This document shows positions 9,755 to 19,557 of a stretch of 64,000 nt of DNA, piece after piece. Each line of letters starts with the position of its first letter. The first letter of the stretch is position 1. The stretch comes from Rhodovulum sp. (GTDB lineage: Bacteria > Pseudomonadota > Alphaproteobacteria > Rhodobacterales > Rhodobacteraceae). The notes beneath the pieces are model-generated. The model made no database searches. It was not told the origin of the DNA and was given only the letters and a program-made list of their open reading frames with translations. Location: NCBI GenBank assembly GCA_020637615.1, contig JACKKC010000005.1, forward strand, positions 59,685 to 123,684, in the 5' to 3' direction. The translations under genes and the position numbers were made by a program.

Positions 9755-11491
9755 TCAGTCGCCCATCGCGAGGCCTTCGCGGCGCTTGTCGGCGCCGCCG
9801 GTAAGGGTGCCGTCGCCGATCAGGATCGCGTGCAGCCCGGAATTCAGGTTCGCGGCCTTCGCCGTCTGGCCGACGGCCGCGAGCCGCGCGATGGTCGCTT
9901 CCGCGCCGGGACCTTCCTCGACCTCCGTGGTGTCGGAGTTCCGGTTGACGACATGCGGCCGGTCGATCGCCTCCTGCGGGTCGAGGCCGAGGTCGAGGAT
10001 GCCGATCAGCGCCTCGGCCACGTATTCGATGATGCGCGAGCCGCCGGGCGAGCCGATCAGGAGGCGCGGTTCGCCGTGCTCGAGCACGATCGTCGGCGCC
10101 ATGGAGGAGCGGGGGCGCTTGCCCGCCTCGACCCGGTTGGCGATGGGCTTGCCGTCGGCCTCCGGCTCGAAGGAGAAGTCGGTCAGCTCGTTGTTGAGCA
10201 GGAAGCCGTCGACCATCACCCGGCTGCCGAAGCCGGTCTCGATGGTGGTGGTGGCCGAGACCATGTCGCCGTAGCGGTCGACGACCACGAAATGCGACGT
10301 GCCGTATTCCGGCTGGTCCGCCGAGGGGGCATATAGCCGCGTCTCGTCCCAGGGCGGCTCGCCGGGCGCCGCGCTGCCCATGGCGGCGCCGGGGTCGATG
10401 AGTGCCGCGCGGCTCTCGAGATAGGCGGGGTCGAGCAGGCCGGCGGGCATCTTCACGAAGTCGCTGTCGGCCATATAGAGGCCGCGGTCGGCGTAGGCGA
10501 GCTTCGACGCCTCGATGAAGAGATGGTCGATGTCGGCGTTGGCGCCAGGCCGGCCCAGGTCCCAATGCGACAGGATGCCGAGGATCTGGCCGACGGTCAG
10601 CGCGCCAGAGCTGGGCGGTCCCATGCCGCAGACTTCGTAGGTGCGGTAGTCGAGGCAGACCGGCGCGCGCTCCTTGACCTCGTAACCGGCGAGATCGGCG
10701 AGCGTCAGCTCGCCCGGGTTGGTCTCGGTCCGGACCGCCGCGACGATGTCGCGCGCGATCGACCCGGTGTAGAAGGGCGCGGTGCCCTGCGCCGCCAGGA
10801 GGCGGAGGGTCCGGGCGTAGTCGGGGTTGCGCAGCGGGCTGCCTTCGGCCTTCGGGCTGCCGTCGTCGTCGAAGAAATAGGCCTTCGCCGCGGGGAAGGC
10901 GTCGAGCCGCTGCTCCTGGCCCTCGACGATGGCATCCGCCATGCGCTGCGAGATCTCGAAGCCGGCCTCGGCGGTGTCGATGGCGGGCGCCAGCAGGTCG
11001 GCCCAAGGGAGGCGACCGTAGCGGGCATGGATCTCCTCCATCAGCTTCGGCGTGCCGGGCACGCCGACGGAGCGGCCGCCGACCACGCCGTCCCAGAAGC
11101 CCACCGCCGTCCCGTCCGGCCCGAGCCAGTAGCCGGGATCGGCGGTGGCGGGCGCGGTCTCGCGGCCGTCGAAGCTCGTCAGCTCGCCGAGGGCGGCGTT
11201 CCAGTAGAGCAGGAAGGTGCCGCCGCCGAGGCCGGAGCTCTGCGGCTCGACGAGGCCGAGCATCATCTGCACCGCCACCGCGGCGTCGGCCGCCGATCCC
11301 CCCGCCGCGAGCACGTCGTAGCCCGCCTTCGTCGCCAGCGGATGCGCGGTCGCCACCATGAAATCCTCGGCGGTCACCGATGCGCGCTCGGCCAGCGCCG
11401 TCGTGCTCTCCGGCTGCGCCTCCTGCGCGTGGCCGGGGGATGCGAGGGAAGCCAGGACGGCCGCCAGGGCCGCAAGGCGCGATCGGGTCAT
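9755..11491 (-). CDS. ggt: Gamma-glutamyltransferase (Ntn hydrolase)
   Basis: 578 residues with a leader peptide ending near GHAQ (residue 23), so periplasmic. The proenzyme is cleaved autocatalytically before the nucleophile Thr398 in YGTSHFVVVD, and the substrate-binding GSPGGSRII motif is present in the small subunit. It hydrolyses or transfers the gamma-glutamyl group of glutathione and related peptides. It lies 60 bases downstream of the transglutaminase/ATP-grasp cluster on the same strand and may be co-transcribed with it (see findings). Convergent with the DUF1194 gene. Confidence 0.94.
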   Translation of the reverse strand: MTRSRLAALAAVLASLASPGHAQEAQPESTTALAERASVTAEDFMVATAHPLATKAGYDVLAAGGSAADAAVAVQMMLGLVEPQSSGLGGGTFLLYWNAALGELTSFDGRETAPATADPGYWLGPDGTAVGFWDGVVGGRSVGVPGTPKLMEEIHARYGRLPWADLLAPAIDTAEAGFEISQRMADAIVEGQEQRLDAFPAAKAYFFDDDGSPKAEGSPLRNPDYARTLRLLAAQGTAPFYTGSIARDIVAAVRTETNPGELTLADLAGYEVKERAPVCLDYRTYEVCGMGPPSSGALTVGQILGILSHWDLGRPGANADIDHLFIEASKLAYADRGLYMADSDFVKMPAGLLDPAYLESRAALIDPGAAMGSAAPGEPPWDETRLYAPSADQPEYGTSHFVVVDRYGDMVSATTTIETGFGSRVMVDGFLLNNELTDFSFEPEADGKPIANRVEAGKRPRSSMAPTIVLEHGEPRLLIGSPGGSRIIEYVAEALIGILDLGLDPQEAIDRPHVVNRNSDTTEVEEGPGAEATIARLAAVGQTAKAANLNSGLHAILIGDGTLTGGADKRREGLAMGD

Positions 11492-11550
11492 GGGGAGCCT
11501 CCACTGCCACTCGTGGCGAGACTATGCCTTTCCGGGGGCTGCGCAACCGC

Positions 11551-12432
11551 TCAAATGCCGACCGGCACCACGTCCACGGATTGCTCGCTGGTCTGGCCGC
11601 CGGCGATGCGCAGCACGCCCCGCACCGGCGAGACGTCGCCGTAGTCGCGGCCGCGGGCGATGACCACGTGGTCGGCGGCGACGAAGACGGCATTGGTGGG
11701 GTCGAACTCGATCCAGCCGGCCTCCCAGCCGCACCAGGCCCGCACCCAGGCATGCATGGCGTCCGCGCCTTCGAGGCGCGGCTCCCCGGGGGGCGGCTCG
11801 GTGCGCAGGAAGCCCGAGACATAGGCTGCCGGGACGCCGATTCCGCGCAGGCAGGCGATCATGATCTGGGCGAAGTCCTGGCAGACGCCGTGGCGCCGCG
11901 CGAAGGCTTCCGCCGGCGTCGTCTCGACATTGGTCGCCTGGGGGTCGTAGGCGAGATCGGCGTGGAGCCCCAGGCCGACCGCCTGGACCACCTCGCGCAC
12001 CGTCATGCCGGGCGCGGCCCGTTCGGCGGCATAGGCGGCCATCTCGGGGGAGGCGGGGATGCGCGGGCTCGGGCCGACGAAGTGGTGCGGCGCCTCGGGG
12101 TCGAGGCCGCGGTAGCCGACGATCTCGTCGCCGAGCCGGTCGAGCCCGGGCGAGATGTCGAGGACCGAGGCCTGGGCCACCCGCTCGATCCGCGCCGCGA
12201 CCCGGAAGGCGATCTCGTCATGGGCCTCGCGAAAGGCGATCTCGACCGCGGCATTGCCGAAGAAATCCAGCAGGTCGCGGCGCTCGAAGGGCGTGGGCGC
12301 GATGGCGAGGCCGCCGCTCAGCCGACGCTGCTGGCCAGGCAGGTCGGCGGGCATCAGGCGCAGGAGGTGGCGGCCGGTCACGGCGGCGCGCTGGTAGCGG
12401 TAGCCGATGGTCAGGCCGATGTCGTAGATCAT
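11551..12432 (-). CDS. Transglutaminase-like cysteine protease/amidase family protein
   Basis: 293 residues, N-terminal transglutaminase-associated beta domain followed by the papain-like core. The triad is visible: Cys184 in HGVCQDFAQ, His in DAMHAWVRAW and Asp in IEFDPTNA. No signal peptide, so probably cytoplasmic. Its start lies 4 bases after the ATP-grasp/alpha-E stop on the same strand, so it belongs to the same operon as the two larger genes upstream. Such clusters are known from comparative genomics as candidate peptide-ligase/peptidase systems; no substrate is established. Confidence 0.9.
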   Translation of the reverse strand: MIYDIGLTIGYRYQRAAVTGRHLLRLMPADLPGQQRRLSGGLAIAPTPFERRDLLDFFGNAAVEIAFREAHDEIAFRVAARIERVAQASVLDISPGLDRLGDEIVGYRGLDPEAPHHFVGPSPRIPASPEMAAYAAERAAPGMTVREVVQAVGLGLHADLAYDPQATNVETTPAEAFARRHGVCQDFAQIMIACLRGIGVPAAYVSGFLRTEPPPGEPRLEGADAMHAWVRAWCGWEAGWIEFDPTNAVFVAADHVVIARGRDYGDVSPVRGVLRIAGGQTSEQSVDVVPVGI

Positions 12433-12436
12433 GCGC

Positions 12437-14839
12437 TCACCGGAAATAGGTCTCCGAGAGCAGGTCGGAAAGCCCCTCGACCTCGGCCTGGAGCGCGCGC
12501 AGCGCCATGTCGTCGAGCCGGTCCGGGGTCTGGATCGCGAGGCCGGTATGGAGCTGCAGCACGGCGCGGGTCAGCTCCGTCAGCGGCCCGAGCGGGTCGG
12601 CGCCGGGCAGGAAGGCCGCGTGGTCGCGCAATTCCGAGAGCTGGTAGAGGATGGCGCGCGGGTTCATCGCGTCGAGCGCGAGCAGATCGACGACCGTCTC
12701 GCGGGTGGTGGTGACGGCGTAGCGGCGGCGGTGGGACATCACGCTGTCGCCGATCTCCACCGCGAGATCGAGCGCGCCTTCCGGCGCCTCGGGATCGGCG
12801 AGCACCGCCAGCGCGCCGGCCACCGAGATCGAGCGCTCCAGCGCGCGGCCGATCGAGAGGAAGCGCCAGCCGGTGAAGCGGTACATGTTCTCGTGCACGA
12901 GGCCCGAGAAGCCGGTGATGCGGCGCAGGAGCGCCCCCATGGCCCGCGCCGTCTCGTCGCCGGGCGCGATGCCCCGCCCGAGATCCGCCGCTTCGGCTGC
13001 GAGATCGTTGAGCACGGTCCAGCCGTCGGTGGAGAAGCGGTCGCGCACATGGCTCGCGCTGGTCACGGCGGAGCGGAGCGCATCGGTCAGCGCGCCGGGC
13101 GGGGCCTCGGCGATGTCGATGCCGATCCCGGCGAGATGCGCGCGGAAATGCTCCAGGAGCGGCGACCCGGGGTCGGCCGTCTCGGCGAGCCGGGCGTGCC
13201 AGGCGCGGGTGAAGCGCATGACGCCCTCGGCGCGCTCGACGTAGCGGCCGAGCCAGAAGAGGTTGTCGCCCGCGCGGCTCGGCAGGGCGCCGGGCTTGAT
13301 GCGGGCGAAGGAGGCGGCGGGCCCCGGCAGCATGGAGACCGGCTCGACCGGGGTCTCGCTGACCACCCAGACATCGGCCGCCTCGCCGCCGCGCTGCATG
13401 GCGATGGCCGCGGGCTCGGCGCTGCGGCCGATGCGCGCGAAGCCGCCGGGCATGACCTGCCAGCCGCGCGGGGTGCGCGCCAGAAACACCCGCAGGCTCA
13501 TGGGCCGCGGCACCAGGCGGCCGTCGACGAAGGCCGGCGTCGTGGAGAGCGTCACCGCCTCCTGGCCCACCAGATCGGCGCCCTCGGCCTCGAGCCAGGC
13601 GTCGAGGGCGGGCAGGGCGGGGTCGCGGATCTGGCCGCCGAGCATGGTGGTGGCATCGGCCTCGAAGGGCAGCTGCGTCGAGAGCGCCGGGCCGATCATC
13701 ATGCGCTCGCGGTTCGCGATCACATGCGCGCGCTCGGCCTGCTGGCCGCACCACCAGGTGGCGATATTGGGCAGCGCCAGCGGCTCGCCGAGCAGCTGCC
13801 GGGCGATGCGCGGCATGAAGGCGAGCAGCGCGCGGGTCTCCAGCACCCCCGAGCCGAGCGCGTTGACGAGGGTGACGCTGCCCTGGCGCAGTGCGCCCAC
13901 GAGGCCGGGCGTGCCGATGCGCGAGGCCTCGTCGAGTTCCAGCGGATCGGCGAAGGCCGCGTCGAGCCGCCGCCAGAGCACGCTGACCGGGCGGCTGCCC
14001 TCGACGGTACGCATCATCACCCGGCCGGCCTCGACCCCGAGATCCTCGCCTTCGAGCAGGGTGAAGCCCAGGTAGCGCGCGATATAGGCATGCTCGAAAT
14101 AGGTGTCGTTGAGCGGGCCGGGGGTGAGGATGCCGATCTCGTCGTGGGGATCGGCCGAGAGCCCCTGCAGAGCGTCGCGGAAGGCGCGGAAGAAGCCCGC
14201 GAGCCGGTGGACGTGCTCCTCGGCGAAGAGATCGGCATAGACCCGCGCCGTGGCGACGCGGTTCTCCAGCGCAAAGCCCGCGCCCGAGGGTGCCTGGGTG
14301 CGGTCGCCGAGAACCCACCAGGTGCCGTCCGGGCCGCGGCCGATCTCGAAGGCGAGGAAATGCAGGTAATGCCCGCCGCGGGGCGCCACCCCCACCAGCG
14401 GGCGCAGCCATTCGCGGCTGCGCGCGATGAGGCTCGCGGGAAGATGCCCGCCGGCGACGAGGCGGTTCGGCCCGTAGAGATCGGCCGCCAGCGCCTCGAG
14501 CAGGTCGGCGCGCTGGCGCAGGCCGTCGGAGATGCGCCTGAGCTCCTCCTCCGCCAGCAGCATCGGCACATGGGCGAGCGGCCAGGCGCGCTCGACGCTG
14601 GACCCCTCGCCGTACTGGCGGAAGAAGACGCCCGCGTCGCGCAGATACTGGTCGCCGCGCGCGAAGCGGCGGGCACGCTCCTCGGGCCCCAGCCCGGCAA
14701 AATGCTGGATGAAGCCGCGCCAGGCCGGGCGGATCCTTCCCTCGGGATCGAGCAGCTCGTCCGCGATGCCGGGCGGCGGGCGGTAGCCCTCGAGCAGCCG
14801 CGCCACCTGGTCCTCGGCAAGGGTGTCGCGGGCCGCCAA
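12437..14839 (-). CDS. Circularly permuted ATP-grasp protein fused to alpha-E domain
   Basis: About 800 residues. The N-terminal half is the circularly permuted type-2 ATP-grasp domain (formerly DUF404/DUF407), with landmarks RQYGEGSSVERAWPLAHVP, the NRLVAGGHLP segment and LTPGPLNDTYFEHAYIA. The C-terminal half is the alpha-helical alpha-E domain (DUF403), starting around PSRAGDNLFWLGRYVERAEG. Fusion of the two is a known arrangement. I chose the TTG at 14839 because it follows the DUF2126 stop by 2 bases and gives MAARDTLAEDQVARLLEGY; an open frame continues upstream inside DUF2126 but that is overlap. Predicted to form amide bonds; substrate unknown. Confidence 0.88.
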   Translation of the reverse strand: MAARDTLAEDQVARLLEGYRPPPGIADELLDPEGRIRPAWRGFIQHFAGLGPEERARRFARGDQYLRDAGVFFRQYGEGSSVERAWPLAHVPMLLAEEELRRISDGLRQRADLLEALAADLYGPNRLVAGGHLPASLIARSREWLRPLVGVAPRGGHYLHFLAFEIGRGPDGTWWVLGDRTQAPSGAGFALENRVATARVYADLFAEEHVHRLAGFFRAFRDALQGLSADPHDEIGILTPGPLNDTYFEHAYIARYLGFTLLEGEDLGVEAGRVMMRTVEGSRPVSVLWRRLDAAFADPLELDEASRIGTPGLVGALRQGSVTLVNALGSGVLETRALLAFMPRIARQLLGEPLALPNIATWWCGQQAERAHVIANRERMMIGPALSTQLPFEADATTMLGGQIRDPALPALDAWLEAEGADLVGQEAVTLSTTPAFVDGRLVPRPMSLRVFLARTPRGWQVMPGGFARIGRSAEPAAIAMQRGGEAADVWVVSETPVEPVSMLPGPAASFARIKPGALPSRAGDNLFWLGRYVERAEGVMRFTRAWHARLAETADPGSPLLEHFRAHLAGIGIDIAEAPPGALTDALRSAVTSASHVRDRFSTDGWTVLNDLAAEAADLGRGIAPGDETARAMGALLRRITGFSGLVHENMYRFTGWRFLSIGRALERSISVAGALAVLADPEAPEGALDLAVEIGDSVMSHRRRYAVTTTRETVVDLLALDAMNPRAILYQLSELRDHAAFLPGADPLGPLTELTRAVLQLHTGLAIQTPDRLDDMALRALQAEVEGLSDLLSETYFR

Positions 14840-14841
14840 GT

Positions 14842-17800
14842 TCAGATCCCCGGGGCCCGACGCAGGTCGAGCGTCATCGGGAAGGCGGGATGGGCGGATT
14901 CGGGCGGCGGGGTCCAGGCGCCGGGGCTGTGGCCGTGGGGCTCGAAGCGGGCGAGGCGGCGGGCCTCGGCCTCGTTGCCGTTGACCGGGAAGGTCTCGTA
15001 GTTGCGCCCGCCGGGATGGGCGACGTGATAGGTGCAGCCGCCCATCGCGCGCCCGGTCCAGCGATCGAAGATGTCGAAGGTCAGCGGCGCATGCACCGGG
15101 ATCACCGGGTGCAGCGCCATCGCCGGCTTCCAGGCCTTGTAGCGCACCGCGGCGACCGAGACGCCGTTGGTGCCCGTCTCCTGCAGCGGCATGCGGCGGC
15201 GGTTGCAGGTGACGTCGAAGCGTTCCGGGTCGGCGGCGGTGAGCCGAACCTGGAGGCGCTCGACCGAGCTGTCGGTGTAGCGCACCGTCCCGCCGATCGC
15301 GCCGGTCTCGCCCAGCACGTGCCAGGGTTCCAGCGCCTGGCGCAGCTCCAGATGCGCACCGTCGACCTCTACCTCGCCACAGAAGGGGAAGCGGAACTCG
15401 GCCTGGGCCTCGAACCATTCCGCGCGCATGTCGAAGCCGTGGCGGGCGAGGTCGCGCAGCACTTCGAGGAAATCCTCCCAGACGAAATGTGGCAGCATGA
15501 AGCGGTCATGCAGCGTGGTGCCCCAGCGAGTGAGGTCGCCGGCGAGCGGGCTGTTCCAGAGCCGGGCGATGGTGGCGCGGATCAGGAGCTGCTGGGCGAG
15601 GCTCATGCGCGGGTCGGGCGGCATCTCGAAGCCGCGGAACTCCACGAGCCCGAGGCGGCCGGTGGGGCCGTCGGGGGAATAGAGCTTGTCGATGCAGATC
15701 TCGGCGCGGTGGGTGTTGCCGGTCACGTCGACGAGCAGGTTGCGCAGGAGCCGGTCCACGAGCCAGGGCGCCGGCGGCTCGCCGGCACGCGGGGGCGGGA
15801 TCTGGGAAAGCGCGATCTCGAGCTCGTAGAGCCCGTCGTGGCGCGCCTCGTCGATGCGCGGCGCCTGCGACGTCGGGCCGATGAAGAGGCCGGAGAAGAG
15901 ATAGGAGAGCGAGGGGTGGCGCTGCCAGTGCAGGATCAGCGAGCGCAGCAGGTCGGGGCGGCGCAGGAAGGGCGAATCGAGCGTGGTGCCGCCCCCGACC
16001 ACTACATGGTTGCCGCCGCCGGTCCCGGTGTGCTTGCCGTCGATCATGAACTTGTCGGCGCCGAGGCGGCACTGCCGCGCCTCCTCGTAGACGCCGGTGG
16101 TGATGGCGACGCAATCCTCCCAGGAGGTCGCCGGATGCACGTTGACCTCCAGCACCCCGGGGTCGGGGGCGACGCGGATCACGTTGAGCCGCGGGTCGGT
16201 GGGGGGCCCGTAGCCCTCGATATGCACCGGCAGGCCAATGGCCTTCGCGGCGGCCTCGGCGGCGGCGACGAGTTCGAGGTAATCCTCGACCCGCTCAACC
16301 GGCGGCATGAAGACGCAGAGCCTGCCGTCGCGCGGCTCCACCGAGAGCGCGGTGCGCACGGCGCCCGAGAGATCGCCGAGCTCCTGCTCGACGCGGTCCT
16401 GCTGCACCGTGTCGTCGGCCGTCGCATGGGCGATGTGCTGGACATGCAGGCCCGGGCCTTCGACCGGGTCGGGCAGGGGTCCGCGCGGCTCGGTCGGGTC
16501 GGCGATATTGGTATAGGGGAACTGCGAGGGCGGGACATAAGGAAGCTTGCCGAGCGGCAGGCGGTAGCCGACAGGGCTGTCGCCGGGCACCAGGAAGAGA
16601 TGCCCGCGGCGCAGCTTCCAGCGCTCGGAGCGCCAGCGGTGGCCGGTCGCCTTCGCCTGCCAGCGCTGGATCGGCAGGACGTAGCCCGAGGGCTCGGTCA
16701 GGCCGCGCTCGAAGACGCGGGCGATGCGGTGGCGTTCCTCAGGATCGGCGAGTTTTGAATTCTCCGGGGTCACGTTCTCGGGCAGGTTGCCCTCCTTGAC
16801 GATCCATTCGGCCGGATCCTCGTAGGCGGCGGTCACCATCTCCGGCTCGACGCCGAGCTCCGTTGCCATGGCCTGCAGCAGCGTCTCGGCCCCGCCCGGT
16901 CCGGCCCCGGTCGCGGCGTCCTCCTCGGCGACGAGCGCGGGGTCGGACCAGATCGGCTTGCCGTCGCGGCGCCAGTAGAGCGAGAAGGTCCAGCGCGGCA
17001 GGGTCTCGCCGGGATACCACTTGCCCTGGCCGTAATGCAGGAAGCCGCCGGGCGCGAAGCGGTCGCGCAGCCGGCGGATCATCTTGTCGGCGAGGCCGCG
17101 CTTCATCGGGCCGACGGCGGCGGTGTTCCACTCATCGCTCTCGAAATCGTCGATGGAGACGAAGGTCGGCTCGCCGCCCATGGTCAGGCGCACGTCGCCC
17201 TCCTCGAGCACGGCATCGACCTTGTGGCCGAGCGCGTCGAGCGCCTCCCAGGCCTCCTCGGAGAAGGGCTTGGTGATGCGGGGATGCTCGGCGACGCGGG
17301 CGACCTTCATGTCGAAGGCGAAATCGACCTCGGCGTAGCTCGCGACGCCCGAGATCGGCGCGGCGTTGCGGTAGTGCGGCGTGGCGGCGAGCGGGATATG
17401 GCTCTCGCCCGTCAGGAGGCCGGAGGTCGGGTCGAGGCCGATCCAGCCGGCGCCGGGCAGGTAGACCTCGGCCCAGGCGTGCAGGTCGGTGAAATCGTGG
17501 TCGGTGCCGGGCGGGCCGTCGAGCGAGACGAGGTCGGGCTTGAGCTGGATCAGGTAGCCCGAGACGAAGCGCGCGGCGAAGCCGAGGTTGCGCAGCGCCT
17601 GCACCAGCAGCCAGGAGGTGTCGCGGCAGGATCCGGTGCCGCGCTGGAATGTCTCCTCGGGCGTCTGCACGCCCGGCTCCATGCGGATGACATAGCCGAT
17701 CTCGCGGGAGAGGCGGGCGTTGAGGTTCACCACGAAATCCACCGTGCGCAGGCGCTCGCGCGGGGTGGCCTCGAGGAAGGCCTGCAGGTGCGGGCCGACC

Positions 17801-18165
17801 GGATCGGCGCGCCGGTAGATCACCAGGTCGTCGTGCAGCTCTTCGGGATAGTCGAAGGGCCATTCCTCGGCGCTGTCCTCCACGAAGAAGTCGAAGGGAT
17901 TGTAGACGGTCATGTCGGCGACGAGGTCGACCTCGATCTTCAGCTCGCGCACCGGCTCGGGGAAGACGAAGCGCGAGAGCCAGTTGCCGTAGGGATCCTG
18001 CTGATGATTGACGAAATGCTCCGCCGGGCCGACCCGGAGGCTGTGCGAGATCACCCGGGTGCGCGAATGCGGCGCCGGGCGCAGGCGGATGACCTGCGGC
18101 CCGAGCACCACCGGGCGGTCGTAGCGGTAGTGGGTCAGGTGATGAATGCTGGCCTTGATCGACAT
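14842..18165 (-). CDS. DUF2126 transglutaminase-family protein
   Basis: 1107 residues. Residues 1-300 are a transglutaminase domain (Cys180 in GTGSCRDTSW, His in DLHAWAEVYLPG, Asp in GLDPTSG); the remaining ~800 residues are the DUF2126 region, rich in conserved stretches such as GGEPTFVSIDD and TGTGGGNHVVVGG. I chose the ATG giving MSIKASIHHLTHYRY, the family start; an upstream in-frame ATG at 18270 adds 35 unconserved residues. First gene of a tightly packed minus-strand operon with the ATP-grasp/alpha-E and second transglutaminase genes. Confidence 0.9.
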   Translation of the reverse strand: MSIKASIHHLTHYRYDRPVVLGPQVIRLRPAPHSRTRVISHSLRVGPAEHFVNHQQDPYGNWLSRFVFPEPVRELKIEVDLVADMTVYNPFDFFVEDSAEEWPFDYPEELHDDLVIYRRADPVGPHLQAFLEATPRERLRTVDFVVNLNARLSREIGYVIRMEPGVQTPEETFQRGTGSCRDTSWLLVQALRNLGFAARFVSGYLIQLKPDLVSLDGPPGTDHDFTDLHAWAEVYLPGAGWIGLDPTSGLLTGESHIPLAATPHYRNAAPISGVASYAEVDFAFDMKVARVAEHPRITKPFSEEAWEALDALGHKVDAVLEEGDVRLTMGGEPTFVSIDDFESDEWNTAAVGPMKRGLADKMIRRLRDRFAPGGFLHYGQGKWYPGETLPRWTFSLYWRRDGKPIWSDPALVAEEDAATGAGPGGAETLLQAMATELGVEPEMVTAAYEDPAEWIVKEGNLPENVTPENSKLADPEERHRIARVFERGLTEPSGYVLPIQRWQAKATGHRWRSERWKLRRGHLFLVPGDSPVGYRLPLGKLPYVPPSQFPYTNIADPTEPRGPLPDPVEGPGLHVQHIAHATADDTVQQDRVEQELGDLSGAVRTALSVEPRDGRLCVFMPPVERVEDYLELVAAAEAAAKAIGLPVHIEGYGPPTDPRLNVIRVAPDPGVLEVNVHPATSWEDCVAITTGVYEEARQCRLGADKFMIDGKHTGTGGGNHVVVGGGTTLDSPFLRRPDLLRSLILHWQRHPSLSYLFSGLFIGPTSQAPRIDEARHDGLYELEIALSQIPPPRAGEPPAPWLVDRLLRNLLVDVTGNTHRAEICIDKLYSPDGPTGRLGLVEFRGFEMPPDPRMSLAQQLLIRATIARLWNSPLAGDLTRWGTTLHDRFMLPHFVWEDFLEVLRDLARHGFDMRAEWFEAQAEFRFPFCGEVEVDGAHLELRQALEPWHVLGETGAIGGTVRYTDSSVERLQVRLTAADPERFDVTCNRRRMPLQETGTNGVSVAAVRYKAWKPAMALHPVIPVHAPLTFDIFDRWTGRAMGGCTYHVAHPGGRNYETFPVNGNEAEARRLARFEPHGHSPGAWTPPPESAHPAFPMTLDLRRAPGI

Positions 18166-18337
18166 GGCTCCGGCCCCCCGTTCGGACCGGACGACGGTTT
18201 CACACTTCGCCGCGATGCACCACGATTTCTTGGCCCCGCGCGCGCCGGTCGCGGCGGGCGTGGTTGGCAAGCCGGGGCTATTCCCGATACGGGTTCGGGT
18301 CTGACCGGCGGTTCGGAATCAAGGAGGGGATGAATTC

Positions 18338-19075
18338 ATGGGCTTTCCCGAAGGCTATTGCGTCGCGGTCACCGGGGCGGCGAGCGGCATCGGGCGCGCC
18401 ACGGCGCTCCTGCTCGCCGGGCAGGGGGTGCGGGTCGCCTGCCTCGACCACGCCGATGCGGCGGAGACCGCGGCGAGCGCGGGTGGCGGGGCGACGGCGC
18501 ATCTGCTCGACATCGCCGATGCCGCTGCCTGCCGGGCGATCCTCGGGCACGTCATCGCGGATTTCGGCCGGCTCGACGGGCTGGTAAATTGCGCCGGCGT
18601 GGTCGGGCCGACCAATATCCGATCGGAGGAGCTCGATCCGGCCGATTTCGAGGCGGTCTGCCGGGTCAATCTCTTCGGCGCGCTCCATGTCAGCCAGGCG
18701 GTGCTGCCGCATATGCGCGGGCGCGGCTACGGGCGGATCCTCCATGTGGCCTCCATCGCCGGCAAGGAGGGCAATGCCGGGATGGCGGCCTATTCCGCCT
18801 CCAAGGCCGGGCTGATCGGCCTGGTGAAATCCATGGGCAAGGAATATGCCGAGACCGGCGTGACGGTGAACGCGCTGGCCCCGGCGGTGATCCGCACGCC
18901 GATGGTCGCCGCCATGCCCGAGGCGCAGGTGACCTACATGACCGACCGGATCCCGATGAAGCGCTGCGGCGAGCTCGACGAGGCGGCGCGGATGATCGCC
19001 TGGATCGTCGGCCCCGATTGCAGCTTCACCACCGGCTTCACCTTCGACCTCAGCGGCGGCCGGGCGGTTTATTGA
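18338..19075 (+). CDS. SDR-family NAD(P)-dependent oxidoreductase
   Basis: 245 residues, classical short-chain dehydrogenase. Seen: TGAASGIG cofactor glycine motif near residue 9, NCAGV, catalytic Ser in HVASIAGKEG, the YSASKAG catalytic Tyr/Lys, and the PAVIRTPM segment after the active site. An Asp following the second strand (CLDHAD) favours NAD over NADP. AAGGAGGGG precedes the start. Substrate not identifiable from sequence. Followed by a conserved palindromic repeat. Confidence 0.92.
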   Translation: MGFPEGYCVAVTGAASGIGRATALLLAGQGVRVACLDHADAAETAASAGGGATAHLLDIADAAACRAILGHVIADFGRLDGLVNCAGVVGPTNIRSEELDPADFEAVCRVNLFGALHVSQAVLPHMRGRGYGRILHVASIAGKEGNAGMAAYSASKAGLIGLVKSMGKEYAETGVTVNALAPAVIRTPMVAAMPEAQVTYMTDRIPMKRCGELDEAARMIAWIVGPDCSFTTGFTFDLSGGRAVY

Positions 19076-19080
19076 GCGGG

Positions 19081-19119
19081 TGTCCCCATGGGGACAGTCT
19101 GTAACAGTCTGATACTGAA
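19081..19119 (+). repeat. Intergenic palindromic repeat, family R1, copy a
   Basis: Perfect 16-base palindrome TGTCCCCATGGGGACA (19081-19096) followed at fixed spacing by GTAAC (19101-19105), TCTGATA (19108-19114) and TGAA (19116-19119). The same pieces with identical spacing occur at 63557-63595. It starts 5 bases after the SDR stop. Confidence 0.8.
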
Positions 19120-19557
19120 CGATTAAAGTGTTAACACGGGATTCCGCCCCAGGCGCGGCGGCGCGGATGCGGATGTTCCGGGGGCCGGGCCATGTGCAAG
19201 GCGGGGTGAGGTCTGGTGCCGGACGGCAGGCGGATAGGCGTGGAATTGCCGCGGGCGGCTGATGCCGACGGCCCTTCCGCCTGACCGACGCAGCGATCGC
19301 CGGGCCGGGGTCAGGGAAGAGGCCGCGCCCGCAACCCGCTGGCATATGAGATAGCTCCTTCCAACTTTCGCGGCAGCGGCGCGATCGGCGCCGCGCCTGC
19401 GGGACGGGCGAAAGGGAGGGCGGAAAATCGACATGCGCCGCGTGAGTTGCGGACGACAGCGATGCGGGAGGAGGCTGCCGTTGCGGTAGTGGCCCTTGGT
19501 CGGCTTCTGCGTTCCCACTGGGGGACGCGCGCGGAGGCCGACAAGCCGGTCCTGGTC
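19120..19557. other. Intergenic region, no gene seen
   Basis: About 440 bases between the SDR gene and the convergent alpha/beta hydrolase gene. Apart from the R1 repeat at its left edge I see only short GC-rich stretches; the small open frames here lack plausible ribosome-binding sites and codon bias. Confidence 0.5.

Noticed and set aside
12431..15001. Very long plus-strand open frame (856 codons) opposite the ATP-grasp and DUF2126 genes
   Set aside because: It is the antisense of genes with clear family motifs; its composition (His, Arg, Gly, Ala rich) is the usual shadow in GC-rich DNA. The same holds for long frames opposite 14890-16758, 17035-18333 and 43694-45118.
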